A stretch of 64,000 bases of DNA from Notospermus geniculatus (taxonomy: Eukaryota > Nemertea > Pilidiophora > Heteronemertea > Lineidae), in assembly GCA_002633025.1 (NCBI GenBank), contig NMRB01000296.1, positions 165,813 through 229,812 on the forward strand. Reading direction: 5' to 3'. The notes below the pieces were generated by a model. That model did not search any database and was not told where the DNA came from. It saw only the letters and a program-made list of their open reading frames with translations. Every line of letters begins with the position of its first letter. Positions within the stretch are counted from its first letter, which is position 1. The position numbers and the translations under genes are program-made. Below, one piece after another: positions 10,895 to 22,185 of the stretch.

Positions 10895-11590
10895 TAGACT
10901 GCAGTTGAATTCGTCTTGGGAATGAATAAGTGTCCTGTTGGGATGCCTTCAATTGTGAATTTTATCGAATTAACCAAACATATGTCCACCTATTCAATTA
11001 AATCCTCAGACATCTGAGAACAGGGTTAGAAAAGCAGTTATGAAGAACTCTTGGTACAGTTTTCAAATACCCTCGGGGCAGTGACTCATGTGAAGAAAAA
11101 ATTATCACGATCTTCCTGGTACAAAATGTTATGTCTCCCTAAACGCAACTCAGGAATAAGAAAGAGAATGAGATAGCAATGGTCATTCGAGGAAATGAAT
11201 TAGGACATGAAATATTACAACTGGGACGTTTGGATAATTTCTCCGTTCCCGACTCGCCCGTTTAATACCCAATCACAAACAGAGTGGACCATGGCCATGG
11301 CTTAACCAAATAAGATTAGCAAGAATCTTTTTTTTTGAAAAATGCGATATTTCGTTATGTGTTTACCTCGGTGATCGCGTTCCCAAAACAAAGCAGTTTT
11401 CTGTTATGTTTGTACATTATTAATGTGATAGAGATTACAAAAATTAGCGGGGATGGTTTCATGAGTCTCCGCGGACGACAACATTGAACGGACGTAATGA
11501 ACATCTTCGAAGATTGGATGAGCATTATTGGCAGCAATATCTTCGGCGAAGAAAACAAGTAAGTTAAGAAAGACCCTTTTTAGCGCACCT

Positions 11591-11750
11591 GGGGCCGGTT
11601 GCACAAAACTCATGTTAGCGCTAACATGGTGTTAGCGCTAACTTTTATGTTAGATGACGTCAAAATCCATTGTCATTTTACGTCATAATTGACATGATGT
11701 TAGCGCTAACATGATGTTAGCGCTAACATGAGTTTTGTGCAACCCAGCCC
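11591..11750. mobile_element. Foldback MITE, GGCCGGTTGCAC family
   Basis: Arms GGCCGGTTGCACAAAACTCA and ATGAGTTTTGTGCAACC enclose repeated GTTAGCGCTAAC palindromes and a central ATGACGTCAAAA/TTTTACGTCAT. The same architecture appears at 41199-41357, so both belong to one family. Confidence 0.75.
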
Positions 11751-11796
11751 AGAGAGAAGAAAGCCATTACCTTGTCATGGTGTTTGGTGGCGTCCC

Positions 11797-11952
11797 TAAT
11801 GCCCGCTGTACACGATCAAATTTTTTATCCAATTTTCTGAATATGCTCAATAAATGCCTACATGCGGGTTTATACACTGAAGGCCCAATAGACCCGGAAT
11901 CTGAATTTCCAAAAAATTGGATGAAAAATTTGATCGTGTACAGCGGGCATTA
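11797..11952. mobile_element. Foldback MITE, TAATGCCCGCTGTACACG ends
   Basis: TAATGCCCGCTGTACACGAT (11797-11816) is inverted at 11933-11952. Complementarity extends through CAAATTTTT(C/T)ATCCAATTTT. The element is 156 bp and flanked by TA, which would fit a TA-targeting (mariner-like) element, but the palindromic ends make the boundary ambiguous. Confidence 0.7.
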
Positions 11953-12192
11953 GCAGGGCACCTTACATTATAATACTGCTGAGGCTATTGACTGAAACTG
12001 GTGAGCCAAGGTCAGGTGACCAAATTTTGGCCCAGTTTGATTCTTGACTTGGCCAACGGAAGCAAAAAATCAAGGAATTTCACATTTTTACCCGTTCCCT
12101 CTTCAAACCTTGTTGCAAAACTGAAGGAGCAGCCCATTCAGTGTTTTCTTGCTCCTCACAAACCAGTTGAGAATATGAAGGGACGACTTGAC

Positions 12193-12452
12193 TAAAGGCC
12201 TGTCTACACCAGCAACATTTCCAAAACATTTAAAAACCATCCACCTGCAACATTTCCAAAACATCGTTGTTTTTGGTTTGTTGCACAGTGTGGACGACCT
12301 GCAACTTTTGCGAAACAATTTGAAAACATGTTTTGATAATGTCGCAGAGTGTAGACCAACCCCGAAACAAGCTGCAACATTTCCAAAACAGTTTTCAAAC
12401 TGTTTTGTCGCAGAAATGTTTTGAAAATGTTGATGGTGTAGAAAGGCCTTAA
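12193..12452. mobile_element. Foldback element with internal GCAACATTTCCAAAACA repeats
   Basis: TAAAGGCCTGTCTACACC at the left is matched by GGTGTAGAAAGGCCTTAA at the right. The word GCAACATTTCCAAAACA recurs at about 12209, 12247 and 12371, with inverted versions between them. A diverged relative may lie near 20830-20930. Non-autonomous element. Confidence 0.6.
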
Positions 12453-13090
12453 AGAATCAAACTTGGAACCTCTCAGAGTCTGACACTTATCACTGCACCA
12501 TGGCATTTACACTTGAAAAACCATCGAGTCTTACAATTTGATACAGCAAAAATAATAAAATGAGAAAATATCTTGACACCAAAATTTCATCATCGTACTC
12601 ATCTGTGAAAAAAAAATGTAATGATGAAAATGATATGTTTGGAAGATTTCCATGTATGTATCATCATAGTGAAGTGACCTAACATTATTACTGTTTGTTG
12701 TGGCATATAATCAATATCAAATAAAGGGGAAACTAATTACATATGATAAGTGGCCGCTAATTGATATACACTATGCCAGTTGTCACTTCCCAAATTACAG
12801 AGTGTTTTAAATGTATTGATTGGTGATATTTTCATTAGGAGCTGCCTCAAAAATCCATAAGCTGATCTCATTATCTGTTGGAAGGAACTCTAGATATAAG
12901 AAAGTATTGATTTGCTATCATTTACATGGTCAAGATCTAATCTCAGTCAAACCAGTATTCGGCCAGTGCAGGCTTTGGCAGCTGTACGCCGATAAGTTGG
13001 GCTAAACCTTACTTGGTAGACCTTTTCCTCACGACGGGCCTTGTTCCTACGTTGTTGAAATTCCAGAGTTGACAGACAATGCATTACATC
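12453..13090. other. No gene recognised
   Basis: AT-rich DNA with no tandem or inverted structure seen. Confidence 0.45.
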
Positions 13091-13290
13091 TATTGACAAA
13101 GGCCATCATGTTCCTTCTTTCTTACAGCAGGTCAAGACCTGACATGTTGAAATTATGGACAAAGGCCTGACAAGTTGAAACTATGGACAAATGCCTGACA
13201 TATTGAAAATGTGGACAAAGGCCTAGCAATGACATGTTCAACCTATGGACAAAGGCCTGACATGTTGAAACTGTGGACAAAGGCCATCAT
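13091..13290. repeat. About 28-bp minisatellite, GGACAAAGGCC
   Basis: Six degenerate copies of GACATGTTGAAACTATGGAC followed by AAAGGCCT. The array starts and ends in AAAGGCCATCAT. Confidence 0.75.
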
Positions 13291-14307
13291 AATGGGTATG
13301 ATAGGTGGCTTCTTATTGCCTCCTTCACCAAAGCCTTGTAACTAGGTGATAAGGTTCTTTGTGTAAGAAACAAAAGCATTTGGGTCCTTGTCAAAATGGA
13401 TTCCATTTATCTTGGATGTGGGAGTGATACCCAACCAGGCTGAGGTCTGTCACGTGATGCCAGAAACAGCGACTGTTCGGTGAAGTATCACATAATGTGA
13501 CTTGAAGCACCTGCTCTTGTGCTGCAGAGCTGTGATCTAAATCATAAAAGTCATTGTCGCAACATCTGTGACACGGCGATGACATGTGACATGATGGAAG
13601 CTTTCCTGACGAGAAGTGATGCCAAATGGTGATGAAGAATAGATTTGGGCTTTAAAAATCAATGTTTTGTTCAGTTTTATGAGTCTTCCAAGCCAAAAGT
13701 GCTGAGCCAGTTCAAAGGTTATTGCAGGTTTTCAGCATGGGAGTCCTTAGGATGTAGGGGAGCAAGTGCTAGAACCCATGATTACCTCAGAATGTACCAA
13801 CATACCGTCGTGTATTATGAAGGAGACAAACAGTGGTATTTGAAATTGAGAAAGACACAAAATGCATGGCCTTGTTTCTAATTCGGATGGTTGCTGTGCC
13901 TTGGTCCATCCCCTATATTGAAGATAGGACTTGCCACATTCTAATTTTATCTTAGTACCCGAAGGAAGGTAATTTACCGGTACTCAAATATTTGAGTACC
14001 ACACAGTCACATAGAATATCTCGCTGAGAAGTTTTCTTCAAATGTTGAACATAGTTGAAAAATACGACCACGGCTGATCATTTCGTCTACGATAGAACAG
14101 AAGATTATCTCATTTCACTGCCACTACTCAGAGAGTTACTTTTGAAGTAATAATGACATTTCTCAATTGCTTTCAGGTTATTTTATATCATTCAATGTAG
14201 CATCATCATTTCTCTTCATCATCTCTTCTGATTGAAACTTGTACATATTACGATTCTTTTCTGTAAAAAACTAATATTTTCTGTTCTTTTTCGTTTTCCT
14301 CATTTAG

Positions 14308-14387
14308 GTAAGTCATTGAGAGGGAAAAATGCCAATGTTGGTAAGTGGTAATATTTCCACTTATTTTCTTCACTTTTTCCCTCTTAG
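14308..14387 (+). other. Clustered splice signals: recursive site, microexon or mini-intron
   Basis: A pyrimidine-rich acceptor (TTTTTCGTTTTCCTCATTTAG) abuts a perfect GTAAGT at 14308. This is the AG-GTAAGT arrangement of a recursive splice (ratchet) site in long introns. A second GTAAGT lies at 14341, and a second strong acceptor (CTTTTTCCCTCTTAG) ends at 14387. AGAGGGAAAAA (14319-14329) pairs exactly with TTTTTCCCTCT (14374-14384). Alternative readings are a 33-bp microexon (14308-14340) or an 80-bp intron. Use is unproven. Confidence 0.3.
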
Positions 14388-14480
14388 CTGAAATATTGCT
14401 TTTAGTTGAGTGATCAGAAATGAGGTCATTGCAAAGTTGTCTATTACATACATCCCTGGCCATATTTAGTGACCATGAAG

Positions 14481-14656
14481 CTAGAGTGGTGAAGTGGAAA
14501 CATTGCTGCCTGTCACCACGAAGATTCTAGGTTCGATCCCTACTTGGACTTATTTCTCATGACGGCAAGGCTGACTCTGTTTGACACCACAAGTTTCTAT
14601 GTGCACTCAAGTTTTCTGTCCATGTACATTATTAGCCAAATGTTGTCTATCGGGCC
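14481..14656 (+). mobile_element. tRNA-derived SINE
   Basis: The tRNA-like head has an A-box-like GAGTGGTGAAGTGG and the B box GGTTCGATCCC (about 14532). The body ends in GCCAAATGTTGTCTATCGGG. The tail matches the SINEs at 36909-37095 and 37372-37558, giving one family. Confidence 0.7.
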
Positions 14657-15150
14657 AATAATGCTGTATTGGGCAGGCCCACAACCCAATATTTTAATTC
14701 CCATCCAGCAAGCTGCATGCCGTACTCAATAAACTTCGGCCATGGGGAAAGACTCTTAGCCCTACTGTCGTCATATTAATCGTGTTTTGGGAGTGAATAT
14801 CTCTGACCTTGATTCTAGCCATTCAGGGATGAGGTAGCACATCCAATACATCTCCACACATACGAGCTGGATTCTAATGATATACGGGAATCAACTAGTT
14901 GACTGTTGTAAACACGATTATATCGCCGATATTCTCATCACCAAACATGCTAATTGCCAAAGCGTAAATTACTAAAATGGGCCCATGGATGCTCGTTCTG
15001 GCTTGTTCCACCTTCTTAGTGGACCGACTGTACGAAGTCTATGTTGTGTAGTGTGCCTACTTGAGTCGAAACGGATTTCACTTCTGGAACCATTCCACTT
15101 GAATTCTGTATGAACGCGGCCTGATTTTAAAAATGAATGCCAAAGCAAAA

Positions 15151-15250
15151 CCGTGGAGAAATGGAAGCATTGGGGCCTGTCACCGCAGAGAAATGGAAGC
15201 ATCGGCACCTGTCACCGCAGAGGTTCGCATTCGATTCCTGGTCTTGTCCA
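15151..15250 (+). mobile_element. SINE head with duplicated A-box domain
   Basis: The head contains GGAGAAATGGAAGCAT twice (about 15154 and 15187), each followed by CCTGTCACCGCAGAG, then a B-box-like GCATTCGATTCC. This is a head fragment of the same SINE family with a 32-bp internal duplication. Confidence 0.5.
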
Positions 15251-17325
15251 ATGTTCACCAAAGTGATTAAACTGAAAACATTAACAAATAGTTAACTACA
15301 ACCAGGTAGGTGGCAGCAGTGAACAATACTCCATGATAAACTACAGCTGAACTGTAACAAACAGCAAAAAAAACATCCATTGGAATCTTCACTTCGAAAC
15401 TCAGACTACATACCAACAAACAGAAACAATCGGATTGAGAAGCTTTCTTTGTTTGTTTGTGATAAGCTATCAGTTTGTTCTTCCAGAGGGCCGTGAGGTA
15501 ACTGAAGACAAACCATGAAAGAGATAGGCAGTCGTACATGTACCATACTGCCAAATCGGCCCTGAAGACGTTAAATTGTCATCGCTTTTGACAGTATATC
15601 CTACAGGTTTCTAAAAAAATTAATATGAAGATGAAATCTTCTCCTGATTCCTCATATTTCGGGTAAAAAAGTCTTCAAAATAAATTCACCACTTCTCTCT
15701 TGAATCTACACTTGAAGGAAAGAAAAACACATTACTCGTCTTATATTGGACATTGTTCAAGGCTTGATGTAGCAAAAAATGCATCATTGCCTAAATGCAG
15801 CAACATTCAAAAACTTTTGCAAAAACATTGGCACAAGATGCTGCATTGAGAAACTATTGTTGATAGAAGTTGTTTTGAAGATGGTGATGAGGATGCTGAG
15901 AGGCTGTATATCGCCAAATATTTGATGTGGATTTCTCAGTTATTGATTGAGGATGTCAAGTTTTAATCAGGCTGTGTTTGTGTTAGAAGGGCGGAGTGAT
16001 AGCGCCTTGGTTTCTTGTCCTGCAGTGAGGAACTTTGTCTTCAATAGATGGCAGCCAATACAACTCTTTTCAATAAGAAATTGACATGGGACCATAACTT
16101 GAATGGTTCTCAGTAGATTTCTAGGATAGCAACACCTCTTCCATGGTGGCCGAAAATTGCCCATTTGCAGTCAGAAGCTGTGCGCTCTTAAAATAAGAAA
16201 CCATTGAATGTTTGATAGAGGAGTTGTGGGTCATGGCTGTAGGGAATGCAACTCTGGTCTTCAGATATTTCAATAGCTCTGATAGGGAACACAGTTTCTC
16301 ACACGAGGGCTCGTACAAACAATTATGTTGTATGTAGTGAAGTTGTATGTTGTATGTTGTATGAGGGGACTTGGTTGAATGGAATCGATTAGTGAGCTGA
16401 CCAGACACTAAAAATTTCCTTCGCTTGGACTGACTGTCTGAGTAGTAGCATAGTGTATGAGAGTGATTTTAATCAGAGCATGGTGGCTTCAGCTAGTCTC
16501 TCTCTGTTGTCCTAGTTTTATTTTCCAGTCCTTATCCCCTCTTGACTATGATTCAGTGGATCTTGGTTGCATTTGAATGAGAGATAGTCAGCCCTGGTAA
16601 TTACATGGGAACGTTTTCAAGGAAAACTTGAGACTTTTCTACGTTGTATTACATGATTCATATGTATCATTTGAAAGCAGATGGGATGTTTTTTGTTGTC
16701 AGAATGAAGTCATCTCAAACCCTAACAGCTCTGCTGCCCTCCAAACACAGAATCAGTGGAGTATGGTTTATTGAAGAAATAGTTGTACTCTACACTACTA
16801 GGCACATGAAAGTGCAAGAAAGAGGTATTGCTTCGAACGACCATCCTCCTGCTGATCACAAATGGAGGCCCAGCCCTATACCATTGGATGGCAGTCGGGT
16901 TGAAGGTACTGTCACACTGAAGTAGTTCTCAAAACGTCCTGTCCCATCATTTAAAAAATCATAGAACGGGCTAGAATGTGTAACGTTGGCCAAAATAATG
17001 TCTCGACGTTCTGGAGCACCCTTCCCGTCCATGAAGTTCGTGTTCGTAAAAAGAAGTAAAATGTGCCACTACGTCCACTCCGTTGGCACACAGTTTGAGC
17101 CCGTTCGGCAACATTTTCAAGAAGGTACTGAGAACTAGCTCCGTGTGATGGGGGCATTAGATGGCTTGAAATTGACATATGCAGCTTTCATGTTGACCAA
17201 CTTGCCCTGAAAGGGTGAGCAAAGTATATTTCTGTTTCTGTCACAAAAACACGATGGTAGTTCTCCCGCAAGGAAACTATTGGAGGGCTTTTCCTCTGGG
17301 AATGTTGAGGAGAAAGCAACAATAT
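15251..17325. other. No gene recognised
   Basis: Several short ORFs (for example near 16121-16408 minus and 16644-16925 plus) lack splice context. A short GTTGTATGTTGTATGTTG repeat lies near 16337. Confidence 0.4.
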
Positions 17326-18174
17326 GGATTGGTCTATATAGAACCATAACTCATCATAATTATGAAGGAAATAGATAAATAACGAAAAACATATGCATAT
17401 GAGAAAAGTTTCTTTGGTTATCAAGCAATCCAAGTTTTTATGCAGTGGAAATATTGACCAAGTTGATGTGTCGGTGGTCGTTCTCCTTTGCATGACCACG
17501 TCGGAAAAAATCATCTCCTGCGTTTGGCGTAGCGGCGTATTTGTCTCAATTAAGTTGTCCATCCTTGATCTGTGAACTTAACATCCCAGAAGTTCCGCTT
17601 GGTAAAGTTTGCCAAGAAGTCTTGAGCACATGCTACGAAGTGAATTAGCAATGACTAATAAAATATCACCTCAGTGTTGGCAGCCCTTGCACGCTGGTTG
17701 CCTCATTTCGTTATAAAACAAATATGAATTTATCGAAGAAGTCGAACCCAAGGATTGGTCTATATAGAACCATAACTCATCATAATTATGAAGGAAATAG
17801 ATAAATAACGAAAAACATATGCATATGAGAAAAGTTTCTTTGGCTATCAAGCAATCCAAGTTTTTGTGCTGTGGAAATATTGACCAAGTTGATGTGTCGG
17901 TGGTCGTTCTCCTTTGCATGACCATGTCGGAAAAAATCATCTCCTGCGTTTGGCGTAGCGGCGTATTTGTCTCAATTAAGTTGTCCATCCTTGATCTGTG
18001 AACTACATCCCAGAAGTTTCGCTTGGTAAGTTTGCCGAGAAGTCGTCTTGAGCACATGCTACGAAGTGAATTAGCAATGACTAGTAAAATATCACCTCAG
18101 TGTTGGCAGCCCTTGCACGCTGGTTGCCTCATTTCGTTATAAAACAAATATGAATTTATCGAAGAAGTCGAACC
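17326..18174. repeat. Tandem duplication, two 425-bp units
   Basis: Unit 1 is 17326-17752 and unit 2 is 17753-18174, each starting GGATTGGTCTATATAGAACC and ending GAAGTCGAACCCA. They are about 97% identical with a few small indels. Both carry the same 80-codon open frame on the minus strand; the substitutions are not biased to silent sites, so coding constraint is doubtful. Confidence 0.85.
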
Positions 18175-18474
18175 CACGCTGAGAATAACTTATCAACTAT
18201 TGATGATAACGATTCCATCGCTGTCGTGCAATGGAGTTTTGTGAAAACTATCTCGAAGTTTCACCCCCTGCAGGTTGCCATGTGTTGCACGATTTAATCA
18301 ACAAATCGTGAAGTCGATGAATTGATGAGAAATTAATGACAGTTGATGGGGTGGCTGACAGACAAGAACAGAACAGGGGGGACAATCAGAAAAAAGTTAT
18401 GGATTTGCTGAATGGTTTCTGCATTTCGCTCTTCATATTTCTGTAGTTTGAGAATTTAGAAGAAGTTCTCTTTG

Positions 18475-18600
18475 TTGACGATAAAATGTTGAGGCTACAC
18501 AAGATGCCATCTTGGTGAAAAAGCCCCCCCCCCCCTTCCCTGCTGTTAAACCTGCGTAGGTGAGCTAGTTGAGACAAAGCAACTTACCGAAAGTGGAATT
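18475..18600. repeat. Dispersed repeat, copy A
   Basis: GTTGAGGCTACACAAGATGC, CATCTTGGTGAAAAA and GTGAGCTAGTTGAGAC recur in the same order at 19975-20053. Copy A contains a C homopolymer run. Confidence 0.6.
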
Positions 18601-18879
18601 TGAACTTTTGTCCTCCAGGCCTGGAATCAAAGACCCTTGTTGCTGAACCGCAGTGGTTAGGGCTTGTGCTGAGAGTCATTGTACTATAGCAACATTTGTA
18701 ATAAACCTGATTCAAACCAAACCACAGCAGTGCTACATGCCTGGGGTCAAACAGAAATGTCCCACTACCAACCTTGCGTCTTCATTAAAAGGTGAGTTCC
18801 AGATAATCAGATAGGTGAAGGTCACGTGGGCCCCACAAGCTAGGACTTGGGAGTAATCAACTTCAGGAAATTCCGATGA

Positions 18880-19330
18880 TTGTGTTGTAAATAAATAACG
18901 ACGGAGAATGACTATATGAAAAATCGTGCTCTCCGGCGACGCACGAGAAAAATTATGCCTTAATAATGGTTGGCGACGCGATTCGTATCTTGCTGATGCT
19001 TTGTGAGGTGATTAATGGCGATTAAATTTTTCGAGATTTTTATCTTAGTTACCACACTTTCTGAAATGGCACTCGATCATCGAAGTTGAACTTAATGATA
19101 GTTTTTCGTAAAATAACTCCCAGGAATCGAAATTCATTTCATGGCCGACTTGGTGTTGTAAATTTTGAATGAAAGGAACGAATTATTTGTGTCGTTGAGT
19201 CTTCGTCGGTATGAATGCTAATAGGATACGCTCTCATTAAACGTACTGTTATGAATTATTCTACAGTGATATTTCGGTTCTGTTTCACGCCGTCACTCAT
19301 GGCGATATCTTACACTGAACAAGAGAATAG
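18880..19330. promoter_or_regulatory. Candidate cis-regulatory block, CpG and TAAT-rich
   Basis: No ORF or repeat. CpG density is above the surroundings and homeodomain-type words are dense (GGTGATTAATGGCGATTAAA, TTAATAATGG, ATGAATTATT). The composition resembles conserved noncoding DNA. Conservation was not tested. Confidence 0.2.
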
Positions 19331-19839
19331 GAAAGTGTCCAACTTATGACGTCACCTCCATTAAAGGTGGTGCATTTGCAGTTCAGCATAACACTTCTAG
19401 CCGGCGATGCACCCGTAAGTCAAATTTCCATCAAAAAGACTACGGTACAAACGTAGGTGCCAGCTTGGTACCACTTCAGGAGGAAATATGTTGAGGCAGT
19501 TCTGATGCTTTCAAAACAGACCTTTCCGTCCTTAATCCCCTTCATCTTTAAACCCCTTATGAGCATCATGCTGTACCAGTACCATTGACAGTCACTCCAT
19601 CTTATGCATAAATATTAAACACGGATAGTCCAAGTCACCACTGCAGTTGATAAATTGTAGAAGGGATTTATCGAGTCTTGTTATCGCAGCATTAGGAAAA
19701 AATGCAAGAAGGACAATAATATATCGTACGTGGTGGCATTAAACGGACAAAAGAGAGAGCTATTTTTGCCAATTTCCCTGATGTCTTACAGCAGATGCTT
19801 TGGAAGAGACCCCGTTTAAATCATGGCTGGGTATCGCTA

Positions 19840-20053
19840 ATGTTGTCTCTGAAAAATTGTGGCGCCTTAGGGGGTGTATTTTTTTTACCAATGTCTTGTA
19901 TATTTTTATGTATTTTGTCACATAATGCAACGGTCGGCTGCTCAAATAAGCAGTAATCTTTGTAGAGGATAAACTGTTGAGGCTACACACAGATGCCATC
20001 TTGGTGAAAAAAGGCAACCTCGAAAACCTGTTTAGGTAAGCCAATTGAGACGA
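19840..20053. repeat. Dispersed repeat, copy B, ending at an N
   Basis: This is a diverged relative of 18475-18600. It ends at an undetermined base at 20054, which may mark an assembly join. Confidence 0.5.
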
Positions 20054-20315
20054 NGTTTCTTATTAAGTACCTCAATATTTTCAACTATCTAATCATCAGT
20101 TTGACTGAATGAGAAGCTCCACCCTTTACAAATTGAGTTGAACTATTATAGGTCGCTCCACATAAGTTCCATTGATTTCCAAAAAATTTCAAATACTTAA
20201 GTTTTCAATTAGAACGAGTTAACATGCTGAGTTTATCCCATATTGTACATAATTTGCGTTCCAAATTAATCCATCTTCATTGCGTTTTAATTGCGAATTA
20301 TCACGAGAATGCCAA

Positions 20316-20329
20316 GTCACTATGGCAAC
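20316..20329 (+). promoter_or_regulatory. X-box-like RFX motif
   Basis: GTCACTATGGCAAC fits the RFX X-box consensus RYYNYY-N(1-3)-RRNRAC. It lies in a locally CpG-rich block (20280-20400). Confidence 0.2.
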
Positions 20330-21322
20330 GGGATAACACTTGATAACGGTGCGATCATCATTCCGTTGCCCTCGTCATCCCCGGCGCATGGTTTGTTTAT
20401 TTCAGCTCAAGTTTTATGTGGTTTTCATGACGTTCTTGATGTTTGTCAGATCTCAAGGGATTTGTTCGTATTGACTAATAGTGCAGTGTACAGCTCAGTA
20501 TTTCTGCATTATTGGACATTTCTGCGATGTCGAGTTGAATTATTAACTTTTCAGGTGACCGGTGCTGTTTTTTCACTCTGATGAGAAATGGCCTGCGTAC
20601 CTTACACTACGTTTGTCTTCTTGCATTCAGCACTGAGTATCATCGAACTGCGGTACTCCATATTGAAGACATCTTTAGCAACATGCACCGACAGTGTCAC
20701 CAATCCCCAACAGGGCTCTGACATAACATAGGACCAGATGCGCCCAACAATGGAGGGACGTACGGTGCACTATACAACCATCAAAACCTCTGAAAACATT
20801 GGCCCGTTCATTTCAAAACAGTCACACCTTCACAAGCAACACATCTCTACCAACAGCATTTCCAAAGATTTGAAGACACTTTATTTGCAAAGTTCAAACA
20901 TTTCGGTGCAACAACTCCGATTTTCCAACCCCAACGACATGGTGGTGTTCTTGCATGGTAAATTATATCGGCTGCCCAACTCTGGAGCAAACATTTATGC
21001 CTAATACTCATCTGGGTTGGATCATTGCAAATATTTAGTCATGTCTGTGAATTTATTGACTTCTATTTCGCTGTTATGAGTTCGCTGCATACTAAGTGAT
21101 TTGAGTGCTCCAGTTAATGAGGGGGTCTGTTATGTTTTAGCCTCCATTGTTACTGCAATCACAGCATTAGTACAGGAACCATCTCTGTCTTGGGACTTTG
21201 AAAGCGATTCTTTACCATTTGACTTCTGGCACTGCAAACAGTCCACTCACTGTGTGGCATCAAAATTATTGAAAAACTCTTCGTGAATTGGTGTTTTATG
21301 TCATTGTTTTCTGTCGCTGTAG
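20330..21322. other. Weakly coding-like stretch without a firm exon
   Basis: The acceptor GTTTGTCTTCTTGCATTCAG ends at 20628, followed by two open frames of about 30 codons each. An ORF at 20738-21004 and one at 21101-21286 have mixed composition. No donor of matching phase links any of these to the segment at 21323-21532, and parts of 20830-20930 resemble the GCAACATTTCC element. Confidence 0.2.
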
Positions 21323-21532
21323 GAGATCAAGGTATATGACATGCGGATTTCAACCATTCTTGAAATAAATTACTCTAAAACTGGTCTTTTCTCAGAAGTA
21401 AACAGTGCAGAAGATACCGTCTGCTCAAGGTCTCGTCTCGGGTACGAAATGAGAAAATATCTGCCAACATGTTCTTGTCTCCCCATCATTGATTTCATAA
21501 AAGAAGTTAACTTCGATGCCATCATATTCTAA
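21323..21532 (+). CDS. Candidate terminal coding exon, unknown protein
   Basis: Seen: the acceptor TGTTTTCTGTCGCTGTAG ends at 21322. The following frame is open from its first codon for 69 codons to a TAA at 21530-21532. The peptide begins EIKVYDMRISTILEI, includes SRSRLGYEMRKYLPT and ends KEVNFDAIIF; the composition is protein-like, with alternating hydrophobic and charged residues. No domain is recognised. No upstream exon ending in phase 0 was identified. This is the best-looking single exon in the window, but it remains a guess. Confidence 0.27.
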   Translation, partial: EIKVYDMRISTILEINYSKTGLFSEVNSAEDTVCSRSRLGYEMRKYLPTCSCLPIIDFIKEVNFDAIIF

Positions 21533-21676
21533 CTAAAAAAACCGGTCTCGCATTGATTATGCACAGCCTCTTTAGCTTATGGCTGTCCAAGATATTGAGA
21601 AACACCAATAATGTAACATCTTGAAGGGGATAAATCTATATTTATGTGTCAGCAAATATAGCGTCCGTCATGTAAT

Positions 21677-22185
21677 TTGCTTCAAGATGGCCGCAAACAA
21701 AATCGACAGTATAATGTAGGATTATATTTAGTGACCGTTTGCGATAAATGGCCGCATTCCCGAATTGAAGTCGCTTGTGGGATCACTGACTTTGTAATCA
21801 AATCGATCACACTGTACTGCCTGATGGCAAGGGGCCATTGTCGGATGTTCACTTGGTCTTTCGACGTTTTCTTGTGTAAGGGAAAGATGTATCTACATTC
21901 ACACTCTCCAAAGACTCATTTCCAGCGAGTAAAATGGCTCGAAATCACGTTAGTTGGATGTTACCATTCCGGGGAGTGCCACCCATTCTTCTTGCCCATT
22001 GTCCTAAACGCCACTGTCAGATTGAATGGCTACGCCAAGTGGCGATCAATCAGACCACGGCCACATTTTATGAGGAACGTCCTGTACTGGTCGACGCTGT
22101 TATTTCGTCATTGGGATTAAGGAGAGTTGATGTGGAAACATCAAATTCAGAAATGAAAGAGAAGAATTTGCCATTGCGTCCTTGA
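21677..22185 (+). other. Overlapping open frames, identity unknown
   Basis: A 147-codon ORF (21677-22120) and an overlapping 83-codon ORF (21934-22185) are both open. The second includes VDAVISSLGLRRVDVE, which repeats at the start of the next duplication unit. Neither shows a recognisable domain. The Cys/Trp/His-rich composition of the first argues against a real protein. Confidence 0.12.

Noticed and set aside
14532-14542. Functional tRNA gene at the GGTTCGATCCC B box
   Set aside because: No cloverleaf with acceptor stem could be formed by eye, and the tail matches other SINE copies.
21677-22120. 147-codon plus ORF
   Set aside because: Unusual Cys/Trp/His content, no splice context, overlapping alternative frame.
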